From Aphrocallistes beatrix (lineage: Eukaryota > Porifera > Hexactinellida > Sceptrulophora > Aphrocallistidae), in assembly GCA_963281255.1 (NCBI GenBank), contig OY725498.1:4712001-4776000 (forward strand): a stretch of 64,000 nt of DNA, written 5' to 3'. The notes beneath the pieces were generated by a model. The model worked only from the letters and a program-made list of their open reading frames with translations, was not told the origin of the DNA and did not search any database. Made by a program: the position numbers and the translations under genes. Below, piece after piece: positions 9,779 through 17,955 of this stretch (positions are counted from its first letter, which is position 1; every line of letters begins with the position of its first letter).

Positions 9779-12700
9779 TTATTTCCATCCTCTCCCTTCG
9801 AAATCATCAAATGCGTTGTGAACCTTCATCAACTCCCCCAGGTGCAGGCCTGTGTCTCCTGTCAAGATTAATTTCATTAGCATCAAAAACATCAACTGAT
9901 TCGGCATTAAAAGCACGCGCTTGTTTCTCAGCACACCGTCCACTATGCAGTCGACTGCTTCCTCTGGGGTGTAGACCTTGAGGGAGTTGGAGCTCTTCCC
10001 GCCCTGGGCTAGGGGCGTGGATACGAAGTAAGGGTGCACAGAAGTGAGGTGAATGCCGTTCTTGTCTGACGAGTCCGCGAGTTTCTTCATAGCGAACAAC
10101 TCTGCTGCTAGTGATTCAATCAGACCTGTCACTGCGAATTTAGACGCGCAGTAAGGCGCCAATCGGTTTACTCCGAAAAGGCCCGCGGAAGAGGAGATCG
10201 AGACGATGTGTCCCTTGTCTTGCTCCAGCATTCCTGGAAGGAAGGCCTTGATCGTCCAGAAATGAGATATGGTGTTAATCTAGGAATAATTATAATCTAA
10301 GTTCCCATGTAACCCTAGTGCGATAGGATAATATGCGGAATTTGTGATGGAGGAGCTGATAGGTCTCAAGCAGAAGATTAAGAAGTGGGAACACGCCTTC
10401 CTTGCAAAAGAGAAGAGACATCCCACCAGAGAAGATATCGATGCGAACTCGACGGGGATAAAGGAGGATTATGTGAGGTATAATCTTTTGAAGCAACGAC
10501 AGAGCAAACCTGATGACATCAAGATCAAAGAAAAAATTCCTGAGTGGAAAAAACTTAGCACAAAGAATTTCTCGTTTGAACGGAAAACGAATGTAAACAC
10601 CGAGACCCCGCCTTCATCCGTTGTAGAGTGCGCGAATGAAGAAGAGAACAACATCACTGCATTGAGGATGGCACGGGTACATAAAGACCCCTCTACACAA
10701 CAGGATGACGTCACAACGCCACGACTACCCCAACACTATAACCTGGTTCTGAAGCAGAAGTCAGGACTGATGTACCGGAGAAGCATCTCGAGTGATTGGA
10801 TAGAGAGACATAGCACGCATGATGACGTCATCTCAGATGGCCCTGATCCTTCACGAGGAGAAAGTGATCACACAGCATCGAGGTGTGAAATCCTGAATGA
10901 ATCCACTCTGTTCAATAAGCTCTACGAGAAGGAGACAGTGAATGATGACTCCCAGCACTTACAACTCGACATTGAAGATCTGATTCTGAATAGCTCGGTG
11001 CAGACAGAACTAGATGAACTGGTTGTCAATAAGGTAGACAGAAAGCTGGAAGATACGACGTTATCAGGTGTGATGGCGTCTCTATCTAATGAAGAAGTAG
11101 TAACAGAGGCTGTAAGAACTGATGACCATATATGGGTATCAGAAGACTTAGCGGACTCCTCAGAACCAATCGAGCTGAAAGAAGACACAATCAAGAAACC
11201 GATTCCCAAGTCTAAACTGAAGTTAACACCTTTAAAATCCTTCCGCTTGCCACCCCGCTACACGCCTACGCTACAACCCCCCTCAGCTGGAGAAACAGAG
11301 AGCGCAGGTAAGACCGAAGAGAGCGAGACCAGCTCCGGACAGAAGAGAAGTTGCAAATCGACTCTTCCCAGCTCGAAGCGCGCCAAGCTGAACACTTCTG
11401 TGAGCAACAACTTCGTGCGTCTGGACATGAAGCGGAAGCACTACAAGGCTAAGGGGAGGGGGATGTCCGCGAAGAATTACAAGCGCAAAATGTTCCATAA
11501 GAAGCAGTTCGAGAACGACTCAGGGGGTGTGCCGCGGGGTCGAGGGGGAGGTGGGGCAGGGGGGAGGAGCACGAGATGTTTCAAGTGCGGAGAGGCGGGG
11601 CATTGGGCGCGAAACTGCACGCAGCGAGTGGCGGAGAGTGACTTGGGAAAGTTCGCGGGAGAGACGTGTAGCTACCAAGATGCGCAGGAAGACGACGGTC
11701 CTGAGGTAGTGGAGTCCCCCCTCCCCACCCTCGCTGAGGCGGCCCTGATGTCTCAAGGCAGGACGCTGTTCGACATCCGGCAAGAGAACGGAGTGGCGGA
11801 TCCGATATTCCCTGACGACACACACACCTTGTGTGAGGGGGAGGGAGCAGTAGCGCGGGAACAGGTGGACCCCTTGTTCCCCTCGGATACGAGTCAGCAG
11901 GAGGTGGACAAGAAGTTGAAGCGAGCGTTGAAGGAGCTGAAGCACGCCGGATTCAGAGAGGGACAGAAGGAAGCGGTGACGCGAATCCTCCGAGGCGAGT
12001 CTACTATGGTCCTCTTGGGAACGGGAGGGGGCAAGTCACTCTGCTACCAACTCCCTGCGATGTTGTACGCTCAGAGAGAGGTGTGTGTGGTGTTGGTCAT
12101 CTCCCCGCTTGTCTCGCTCATGGAAGACCAGTGCTTTAATATGCCAGCTGCCATCAGTGCCACCTGTCTCCACACCAACCAGACAGCGAAACAGCGAGAG
12201 AAGATCCTAGTAGCCATCAAGGAGAACAAATTCTCCGTGATTCTTCTCTCCCCTGAGATGCTCGCCTCACAGGAGAAAGGTGTGAACGAGGTGTTCTCCC
12301 TGCTGCCACATATCCCATTCGTGTGCATAGACGAGGTGCACTGTCTCTCCCAATGGTCCCACAACTTCAGACCCTCCTACATGCGTCTGTGCAAGGTCAT
12401 CCAGGAAAGGTTCGGGGTGAAGTGCATCCTGGCCCTCACTGCAACTGCCACCAGGAGGACGGTGAGCGACCTCATGACGCGGCTGGGAATAGGGGAGGAG
12501 GAGGGGGTCATAAAGGGACCAATCCTCCCTGAAAACCTTCAGCTGTCCGTCTCCAGGGCGAAGGACAGAGACAGAGCACTGATCGAGCTGTTCCAATCGG
12601 ACAGATTCTCCTCCCTCTCCCCCATCATAGTCTACTGCACGCGCCAGAAGGAGACAGAGAGGGTAGCGCAGATGCTCCGCACACACATAGCAGACCTGAC

Positions 12701-14483
12701 AGGTTCGCACTCCAACACTTCTCTGTCCACAGTCGCCGAGTGCTACCACGCGGGAATGAGCGCACAGCGGCGCAATCAGGTGCAGAAAGGGTTCATGAAC
12801 GGAAAGGTTCGGATCGTTGCGGCCACGCTGGCGTTCGGAATGGGTCTGAATAAGTCGGATGTTCGGGCTATCGTGCATTACAACATGCCCAGCAGCTGTG
12901 AGAACTACGTGCAGGAGGTGGGGAGGGCGGGGAGGGATGGCGTGACGTCATACTGCCACGCCTTCCTAGACACGGATGACTCTGACCTGTGCGAGCTGAA
13001 GAAGCACGCGTACGCGAATGGAATGGATGGGGAGAGTCTACAGAAACTGGTCGACTCCCTCTTCCCAGCCTGCGAGTGTGTGGGGGCGTGTAAGGGGCAC
13101 GTTGTAGGGGTGAGTGTGGACAGGTCAGTGATGGAATTCGACATTCCTGAAGGCAGTCTGAGCACTCTGCTCTGCTACTGCGAGGAGAAGGGCTGGCTCC
13201 ACCTGTTAAGACAGCAGTACGACGCTTGCAATGTTAAGTGCTATGGCGGAGAGAAACAGCTGAGAAAGCTGGCAGAGAAGATGCCAGTGGTGGCAGCAGC
13301 GGTGGCTCTCCAGGACAGCTCAGAAGCTGTGAAGCAGGGCTGCGTGAATGTGACAATTTCCGCAGTGAGCAGGAGGATGGGGTGGGAGTACGCTACGATG
13401 AAGCGAGAGCTAGGCTCCCTCTCCTACAACGACAGGGAGACCGGCGGGAGACAAAGGTCGAGTGTTATTGTGGAGATGACAGGCCTGTCACACTTGTTCA
13501 GGATATTCCATCGAGATGACAATAAGCGCGAAGACGTGGTCAGGTTCCTGGGAGAGCAGATTGAAGAGGCAGAGAAGCAGACTCTCATCAAACTCTCCGT
13601 GTTCTCTCAGATGCTGATAAATGCTGCGGAAAATAGCACCCAGACACTGTTTAGGGAGGAGATTAGGAGTTATTTCGAAGATGACGTAACCCGATCACTT
13701 CCACCCTCTCAAACGTCTGCCTCTCTCATCCCCCGCCTCAGACAAGACATCGGCGGGTTCATCACGGCGCACTCTGACAGTAAACTGACGGGCCGCGTGA
13801 TTGCGCGCATTCTGCACGGAATCTCCAGCCCCAACTACCCCGCGTACATGTGGGGCAGCACGATGTACTGGAGGAGACATATGGAGGTGGATTTCCATCT
13901 CATCAGGAAGCTTGCAGAGAAAGAGTTAGAAAGGTTCTGAATCAACGCAATTGATCTATTATGTTGTACACACTTGCTCAGTATTAATACACTATTACGT
14001 ACTCACTTGGATCGTTTTCTCGATCGTTCTGTCGCTGGTTTCTAGCAGTCGCCTGCCCGACATTATCCCCGCGTTATTGAACAAGATGCTCACTGTGCCC
14101 ACTTCACTCTTCACCCGCTCCGCCAGTTCGTAGATCTGCTCACGATCGCACACGTCGCAAGGATAGCCCCACACTTGAATTCCCGCCTCTTTCAGCTTCT
14201 GGACGGTTTTGTCTAGTTCCTCTTCCTGGATGTCCCACAGAACTATCTTCGCGCCTAACTTACCAAGTTTCTCTCCCATAATGGCGCCCATTCCCATCGC
14301 GCCACCTGTTATTAGGATGACGTCATCCTTCACAGATTTGCGTGCCGGTGGGAACCAGAACCTGTAGACGCCTCGCGTCTGATAGTAGCTCAGCATCTTG
14401 AGAATTTTGAACTGTTTAGGCGCGAACACCTTAAGCAGCACTAGTCCCGCTATGATCAGCGCGACGATGAGGTACAGCCACAT
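9779..14483 (-). CDS. Short-chain dehydrogenase, RDH10/SDR16C type (2 exons)
   Basis: Exons 14007-14483 and 9779-10279 join in phase 0 to give 325 residues. The donor reads CAA|GTGAGT and the acceptor CCTAG|ATT on the minus strand. Exon 1 carries an N-terminal hydrophobic helix, the NAD(P)-binding TGGAMGMG motif, a WDIQ segment suggesting NAD(H) preference by analogy with RDH10, the CDV segment and NNAG. Exon 2 carries the catalytic YCASK (Ser at SISSSAG). The protein resembles RDH10/17-beta-HSD13-type membrane-anchored retinol/steroid dehydrogenases; the substrate cannot be read from the sequence. Its 3727-bp intron contains a complete RECQL4-type gene on the opposite strand. The ATG is directly preceded by a CAAAG acceptor-like site. 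Confidence 0.9.
10280..14006 (-). other. Large intron of the SDR gene hosting RECQL4
   Basis: Intron between the two SDR exons, bounded by GTGAGT (at 14001-14006) and CCTAG (ending at 10280). All but about 130 bp is occupied by the oppositely oriented helicase gene at 10347-13940. Confidence 0.88.
10347..13940 (+). CDS. RECQL4: RecQ helicase, RECQL4 type
   Basis: 1197 residues, no introns. The N-terminus (EELIGLKQKIKKWEHAFLAK) resembles the Sld2/Drc1-like region of RECQL4 that acts in replication initiation. A CCHC zinc knuckle (CFKCGEAGHWARNC, about residues 411-424) is followed by a RecQ core: motif I GTGGGKSLCYQLP near 556, DEVHCLSQWSHNF (DEAH-box variant with the RECQL4-typical SQWSHNFRP) and motif VI QEVGRAGRDG. 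In animals RECQL4 acts in origin firing and DNA repair. A GTG lies just upstream; the first ATG at 10347 is taken as the start. The gene sits wholly in an intron of the SDR gene, so its promoter must lie in about 67 bp of intron plus SDR exon 2. Confidence 0.93.
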   Translation: MEELIGLKQKIKKWEHAFLAKEKRHPTREDIDANSTGIKEDYVRYNLLKQRQSKPDDIKIKEKIPEWKKLSTKNFSFERKTNVNTETPPSSVVECANEEENNITALRMARVHKDPSTQQDDVTTPRLPQHYNLVLKQKSGLMYRRSISSDWIERHSTHDDVISDGPDPSRGESDHTASRCEILNESTLFNKLYEKETVNDDSQHLQLDIEDLILNSSVQTELDELVVNKVDRKLEDTTLSGVMASLSNEEVVTEAVRTDDHIWVSEDLADSSEPIELKEDTIKKPIPKSKLKLTPLKSFRLPPRYTPTLQPPSAGETESAGKTEESETSSGQKRSCKSTLPSSKRAKLNTSVSNNFVRLDMKRKHYKAKGRGMSAKNYKRKMFHKKQFENDSGGVPRGRGGGGAGGRSTRCFKCGEAGHWARNCTQRVAESDLGKFAGETCSYQDAQEDDGPEVVESPLPTLAEAALMSQGRTLFDIRQENGVADPIFPDDTHTLCEGEGAVAREQVDPLFPSDTSQQEVDKKLKRALKELKHAGFREGQKEAVTRILRGESTMVLLGTGGGKSLCYQLPAMLYAQREVCVVLVISPLVSLMEDQCFNMPAAISATCLHTNQTAKQREKILVAIKENKFSVILLSPEMLASQEKGVNEVFSLLPHIPFVCIDEVHCLSQWSHNFRPSYMRLCKVIQERFGVKCILALTATATRRTVSDLMTRLGIGEEEGVIKGPILPENLQLSVSRAKDRDRALIELFQSDRFSSLSPIIVYCTRQKETERVAQMLRTHIADLTGSHSNTSLSTVAECYHAGMSAQRRNQVQKGFMNGKVRIVAATLAFGMGLNKSDVRAIVHYNMPSSCENYVQEVGRAGRDGVTSYCHAFLDTDDSDLCELKKHAYANGMDGESLQKLVDSLFPACECVGACKGHVVGVSVDRSVMEFDIPEGSLSTLLCYCEEKGWLHLLRQQYDACNVKCYGGEKQLRKLAEKMPVVAAAVALQDSSEAVKQGCVNVTISAVSRRMGWEYATMKRELGSLSYNDRETGGRQRSSVIVEMTGLSHLFRIFHRDDNKREDVVRFLGEQIEEAEKQTLIKLSVFSQMLINAAENSTQTLFREEIRSYFEDDVTRSLPPSQTSASLIPRLRQDIGGFITAHSDSKLTGRVIARILHGISSPNYPAYMWGSTMYWRRHMEVDFHLIRKLAEKELERF

Positions 14484-14712
14484 CTTTGCAAAAATGCTGA
14501 ATTACAAGTACCGTAGATCATTAAACCTCAATAAAGTACCGAGTTGCGTTCGTGGACCATGGATCCACGCCACGGTAATTCATGTGGAACTAAAATAATT
14601 ATTCGAATAATTCCAATTGGTACACCATATAAATAACATGCAAACTTCTTTCATCCTAATATTAAGTGATAAGCGGGACGTATATGATAAATTTGAAAAT
14701 GAATGAACGGAA

Positions 14713-15948
14713 TTAGCTAAGTGACATCTGGCTATTGGTCTGCTGACTCGACATACTCTCTTCCACATCGGCTTCATCCTCCTTTTGGAGGAGAAGCTTT
14801 TTGCGAGCGGATTCGAAGGAGTTCTCATTCGAGAAGGGGAAGGGATTCGTGTTGAAGGGTCTTTTAGTTCTATAAATTCGACTATCTACTGAATATACTG
14901 GGGCGTAAGGGAAATTGGGAATCGGGATCATATTCGAATCAAGGTCTGAGTGTGCTCCACCATTCGTATGGAGATAGGTACTGATAGAATCCGCGAATAT
15001 TCTTGGTCTGCTGGGCACTGGGGAGGTGTCAATCTTCGAAACGATAGGTCTGTCGAAAGAGTTACAAGCCAAGGTGTCAGGTTGCTGCGAAAGTCCAATC
15101 CGGGACTGGGGTGACTTCGTTTCATCTGACACGGCTAACCACCGCTCCACCAAGTTCTTTAACCGAACATTGTGTCGCGTGTGCGCGTATCCCAGCGGAG
15201 ACACGCTGAACACGTCGGCACCGGTGTAGGCTGATTCCGGTAGCTCCCGCTTATGCTTCTTCAGCTCTTCAGACCGGAGATCGCGACTCGGAGACGCACA
15301 CACCCTCGTTTCAACGCTACACCTCCCCAGCACCGCCTCTCCATCCTGCAGCACGAACACGCTGTGTATGCTGCCTCGCTTGGAGAGACAAGAGGAGTAG
15401 CACACGTACTTGAACTCGAGGATGTGGCAGTCGCTCTCCTTCGTTAGCGCGGAAACCGGTACCGTTATAGACCGGAAGTGGGTGTGGCCATCACGGTGGT
15501 AGCTGGCATTCGGGTAGTCACAGCGGATCACATGGTCCGGGAAGAGATGGGGGTCCTTGCTGTTCTTCGCGTGCTTCTGGCAGCGAACGATCGGCTCCTG
15601 GATGACGTCAGAGGGTCTGTACTCCACGAAGAGACGGATGACGGAAGTGGAAGGAACCCCTCGCGCGAAGCTGACACCTATCCTACACGGCTCCATGAAC
15701 TTCACGTAGAGCTTGTCTAAGGAGTCGGAGTACGCCCAGGAGCTGGTCCGTCTGAGAGAGGACTCTTCAAGATCGAGATGGAGTTTGAAATTATACTTTC
15801 CTTGAAGTGTCATGTGTGTCCTATCTGAGCTGATGTGTGGTATCCTGATAATGGTGTCTGATGCATGAGGGGAATAGGCCGGATGGAGATGGCTGTGCGA
15901 AAGATATTTCCAGCTAAAGCAATAAAACGAAATTTTGTAAATAGACAA
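14713..15948 (-). CDS. p53/p63/p73-family transcription factor
   Basis: The p53-type DNA-binding domain spans about residues 48-230 of the open frame. It begins with LQGKYNFKLHL and contains YSDSLDKLYVKF. The four zinc ligands are present (C123 and H126 in VRCQKHA; C183 and C187 in VCYSSC), as is the signature RVCASPSRD, where R215, R222 and R191 match p53 R273, R280 and R248. A possible short tetramerisation helix follows (VFSVSPLGY...LKNLVERW, about 246-270). No SAM domain is evident in the tail. The frame opens at 15948, but the first 45 residues look like translated leader; Met46 (15813) sits 7 nt after a TAG and may be the real start, so no transactivation domain is encoded here. The gene lies 110 bp downstream of CDC40 on the same strand. 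Confidence 0.88.
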   Translation of the reverse strand: MSIYKISFYCFSWKYLSHSHLHPAYSPHASDTIIRIPHISSDRTHMTLQGKYNFKLHLDLEESSLRRTSSWAYSDSLDKLYVKFMEPCRIGVSFARGVPSTSVIRLFVEYRPSDVIQEPIVRCQKHAKNSKDPHLFPDHVIRCDYPNASYHRDGHTHFRSITVPVSALTKESDCHILEFKYVCYSSCLSKRGSIHSVFVLQDGEAVLGRCSVETRVCASPSRDLRSEELKKHKRELPESAYTGADVFSVSPLGYAHTRHNVRLKNLVERWLAVSDETKSPQSRIGLSQQPDTLACNSFDRPIVSKIDTSPVPSRPRIFADSISTYLHTNGGAHSDLDSNMIPIPNFPYAPVYSVDSRIYRTKRPFNTNPFPFSNENSFESARKKLLLQKEDEADVEESMSSQQTNSQMSLS

Positions 15949-16057
15949 CTCGGTACTCGAAATCGAAATTATATTTGTCCCACCAAAGTATGAAACAGAA
16001 TTGTATTTATATGAAATGTATCATGCATTTGAATCTGACTTGGTATAACAACAAATC

Positions 16058-17818
16058 TTAATCCCACAGTTTTATAAGCCCATCCCATCCACACGTCGCT
16101 ACTTTGGACGTTTCCAGCGGGTGCCATATGCACCCAATACACACGTTAGTGTGCGCCTTCATCTTGTTGTAGAGTTTGCAGCTCTTCCAGTCCCACATCA
16201 CCAGATTCCCCTGCGAGTCTCCGCTGGTGACGTAGGAGCCGTCAGGCGAGAATCCCACTTGACAGGCGTACCCTGCCACCAGGTGCCCTTTGAAAACCTT
16301 CTTCCGGTTCATGGAGAACCGGTGTGTGCCGAATATCAACACCTGATTGTCCATGGACTGGCAGCCGAGCCACTTCCCGCTGGGATGTAGAGTGACGGCG
16401 GGCATGGAGTGGAGGCTTGGGTCGCTGATCAATTTCCAGTCCACTGGGATGTCCCACTCCCACACTCGCACGGATTTGTCATCTGAAGTGGTTACGAATC
16501 TGCGATTGTCGTCGACAAATGTTATCGTGTTAACAGCTCCCAAATGCCTATCGTACTCCTGCGCCACCTCACCAGAATTGATGTCCCAAGTCAGAATCTT
16601 TTTGTCGGAGTATCCTCCCACGAACAAGTGCTGCTTGTCGCGATCCGGGTTGAACTTGACGCAGTAGGGCATTTTCTTGTTGCTGAAGGTGTGCAGCAGT
16701 TTCCCAGTCTCAGTATCCCACAGCTTGGCCGACTTGTCATAGGAAGCACTGACAAATTTGGTTCCATCATAGGAGAAACTGATGTCTCTCACAGAAGCTC
16801 CATGTCCTATATAAGTGCGTACACACCTCCTCTCATTGTACGTCTCCCACAACTTTATCTTGCTGTCCATACTGCACGAGAGGATCAGGTGCGCAGAGTT
16901 TGGAAACCACCGGATGGCAGAAACACCTTTGGTGTGTCCCTCCCAAGTGTGGATGTGTTTTTTCGGCAGGAAGCATTTATCAGGAGGGGAGGGGGAGGTG
17001 AAGTTGATACCGAGGTCGTGAGGCGGGGAAAGAAAGGACCGACCCTGGTAGTCAACTGGATCTGGAATGTGCAAGATGGTCTTGGCCTCAACTGTGTTGG
17101 TTACATCTCGATCAGATTTCTTGTGAGGTTTGAATCGTTTGTAAGACTCGATAATTGCCATCTGTTCTTCAGTCGGTTTCGCGACTTTTGTCTCGTCCTC
17201 GTATTTCGCCCACGGCCCCTTGTACTCCTCGATGTTAGAAGGGTCACCGAACTGTTCACGCTTTCGCTTATTTTTAGAACCCGATTTCACACCTTTTTGG
17301 TATATCATGATTCCTTTATTCTCAACAAAACTGGTTTTATCGCCTATGAAAGTGTCGGAGGATTCCCTCGCTTCCGCTGTGTCACAATTCGTAGGATCAT
17401 TGGCGTAGCCAAAGCTGTCGAAAGTCAGTCTTTGCGATTCAAAGTCGAAGTCCTGGACATGAGCTGGCTCTATGTAGCCGCCTGGAGTGTTCTTGGGAGC
17501 TTTTTGATTCTCAGATTTGAATGGATTCTCTGGACCAAGAACAGGTGCGTACATCTGTTCGTAGGTAGGATTGAACATCACCTTTTTACTGCCAGGTGGC
17601 AGGAAGAATGTGTCGCTCTTAGCAAGAATTGTGGTAGGGGAGATGTCAGGGGCACTGTTCACAAGGGGGAGGTTTATCTCTGGCAGGGTTCCAGGCACAT
17701 CGTCACTCGCTAAAGTTAAAGTGGAGCTACAAGCTGGAGCTTGGAGTACGACTGGGTCCCTGGTCGCAGTGTTATCATCCTCCTCATCGCTGCTAGTATA
17801 CTCTTTTAGAAGCTCCAT
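16058..17818 (-). CDS. CDC40: Pre-mRNA-processing factor 17
   Basis: 586-residue homologue of CDC40/PRP17, a second-step splicing factor of the spliceosome. The N-terminal half is disordered with conserved PRP17 segments (KVMFNPTYEQMYAPVLGPENPF; KNRGI-type region; GPWAKYEDE). The C-terminal half is a seven-bladed WD40 propeller (HIHTWEGHTKGVSAIRWFP, then WD/WE-ending repeats to the terminal GLIKLWD). The length is close to the human protein (579). The frame runs 24 codons further upstream, but the ATG at 17818 gives the expected acidic start (MELLKEYTSSDEEDD) and lies 1 nt after a TATAG acceptor-like site. There are no introns. It lies 137 bp downstream of XRN2 on the same strand. Confidence 0.95.
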   Translation of the reverse strand: MELLKEYTSSDEEDDNTATRDPVVLQAPACSSTLTLASDDVPGTLPEINLPLVNSAPDISPTTILAKSDTFFLPPGSKKVMFNPTYEQMYAPVLGPENPFKSENQKAPKNTPGGYIEPAHVQDFDFESQRLTFDSFGYANDPTNCDTAEARESSDTFIGDKTSFVENKGIMIYQKGVKSGSKNKRKREQFGDPSNIEEYKGPWAKYEDETKVAKPTEEQMAIIESYKRFKPHKKSDRDVTNTVEAKTILHIPDPVDYQGRSFLSPPHDLGINFTSPSPPDKCFLPKKHIHTWEGHTKGVSAIRWFPNSAHLILSCSMDSKIKLWETYNERRCVRTYIGHGASVRDISFSYDGTKFVSASYDKSAKLWDTETGKLLHTFSNKKMPYCVKFNPDRDKQHLFVGGYSDKKILTWDINSGEVAQEYDRHLGAVNTITFVDDNRRFVTTSDDKSVRVWEWDIPVDWKLISDPSLHSMPAVTLHPSGKWLGCQSMDNQVLIFGTHRFSMNRKKVFKGHLVAGYACQVGFSPDGSYVTSGDSQGNLVMWDWKSCKLYNKMKAHTNVCIGCIWHPLETSKVATCGWDGLIKLWD

Positions 17819-17955
17819 CCTATACAACTTCCAAAATTTAGTAAAGTTAAACGCTTTTGTTATTTGTATAAGAACGGATAATAAGACCACTCAATTTCCA
17901 GTAATAAATCATAGTTTAGTATTCACATTGTAAACACAGCGAATTAATAAGAAAG

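Noticed and set aside
16544..17713. 389-codon open frame antisense to CDC40
   Set aside because: It lies fully opposite the conserved PRP17 coding sequence and has no recognisable domain; it is a shadow of codon usage.
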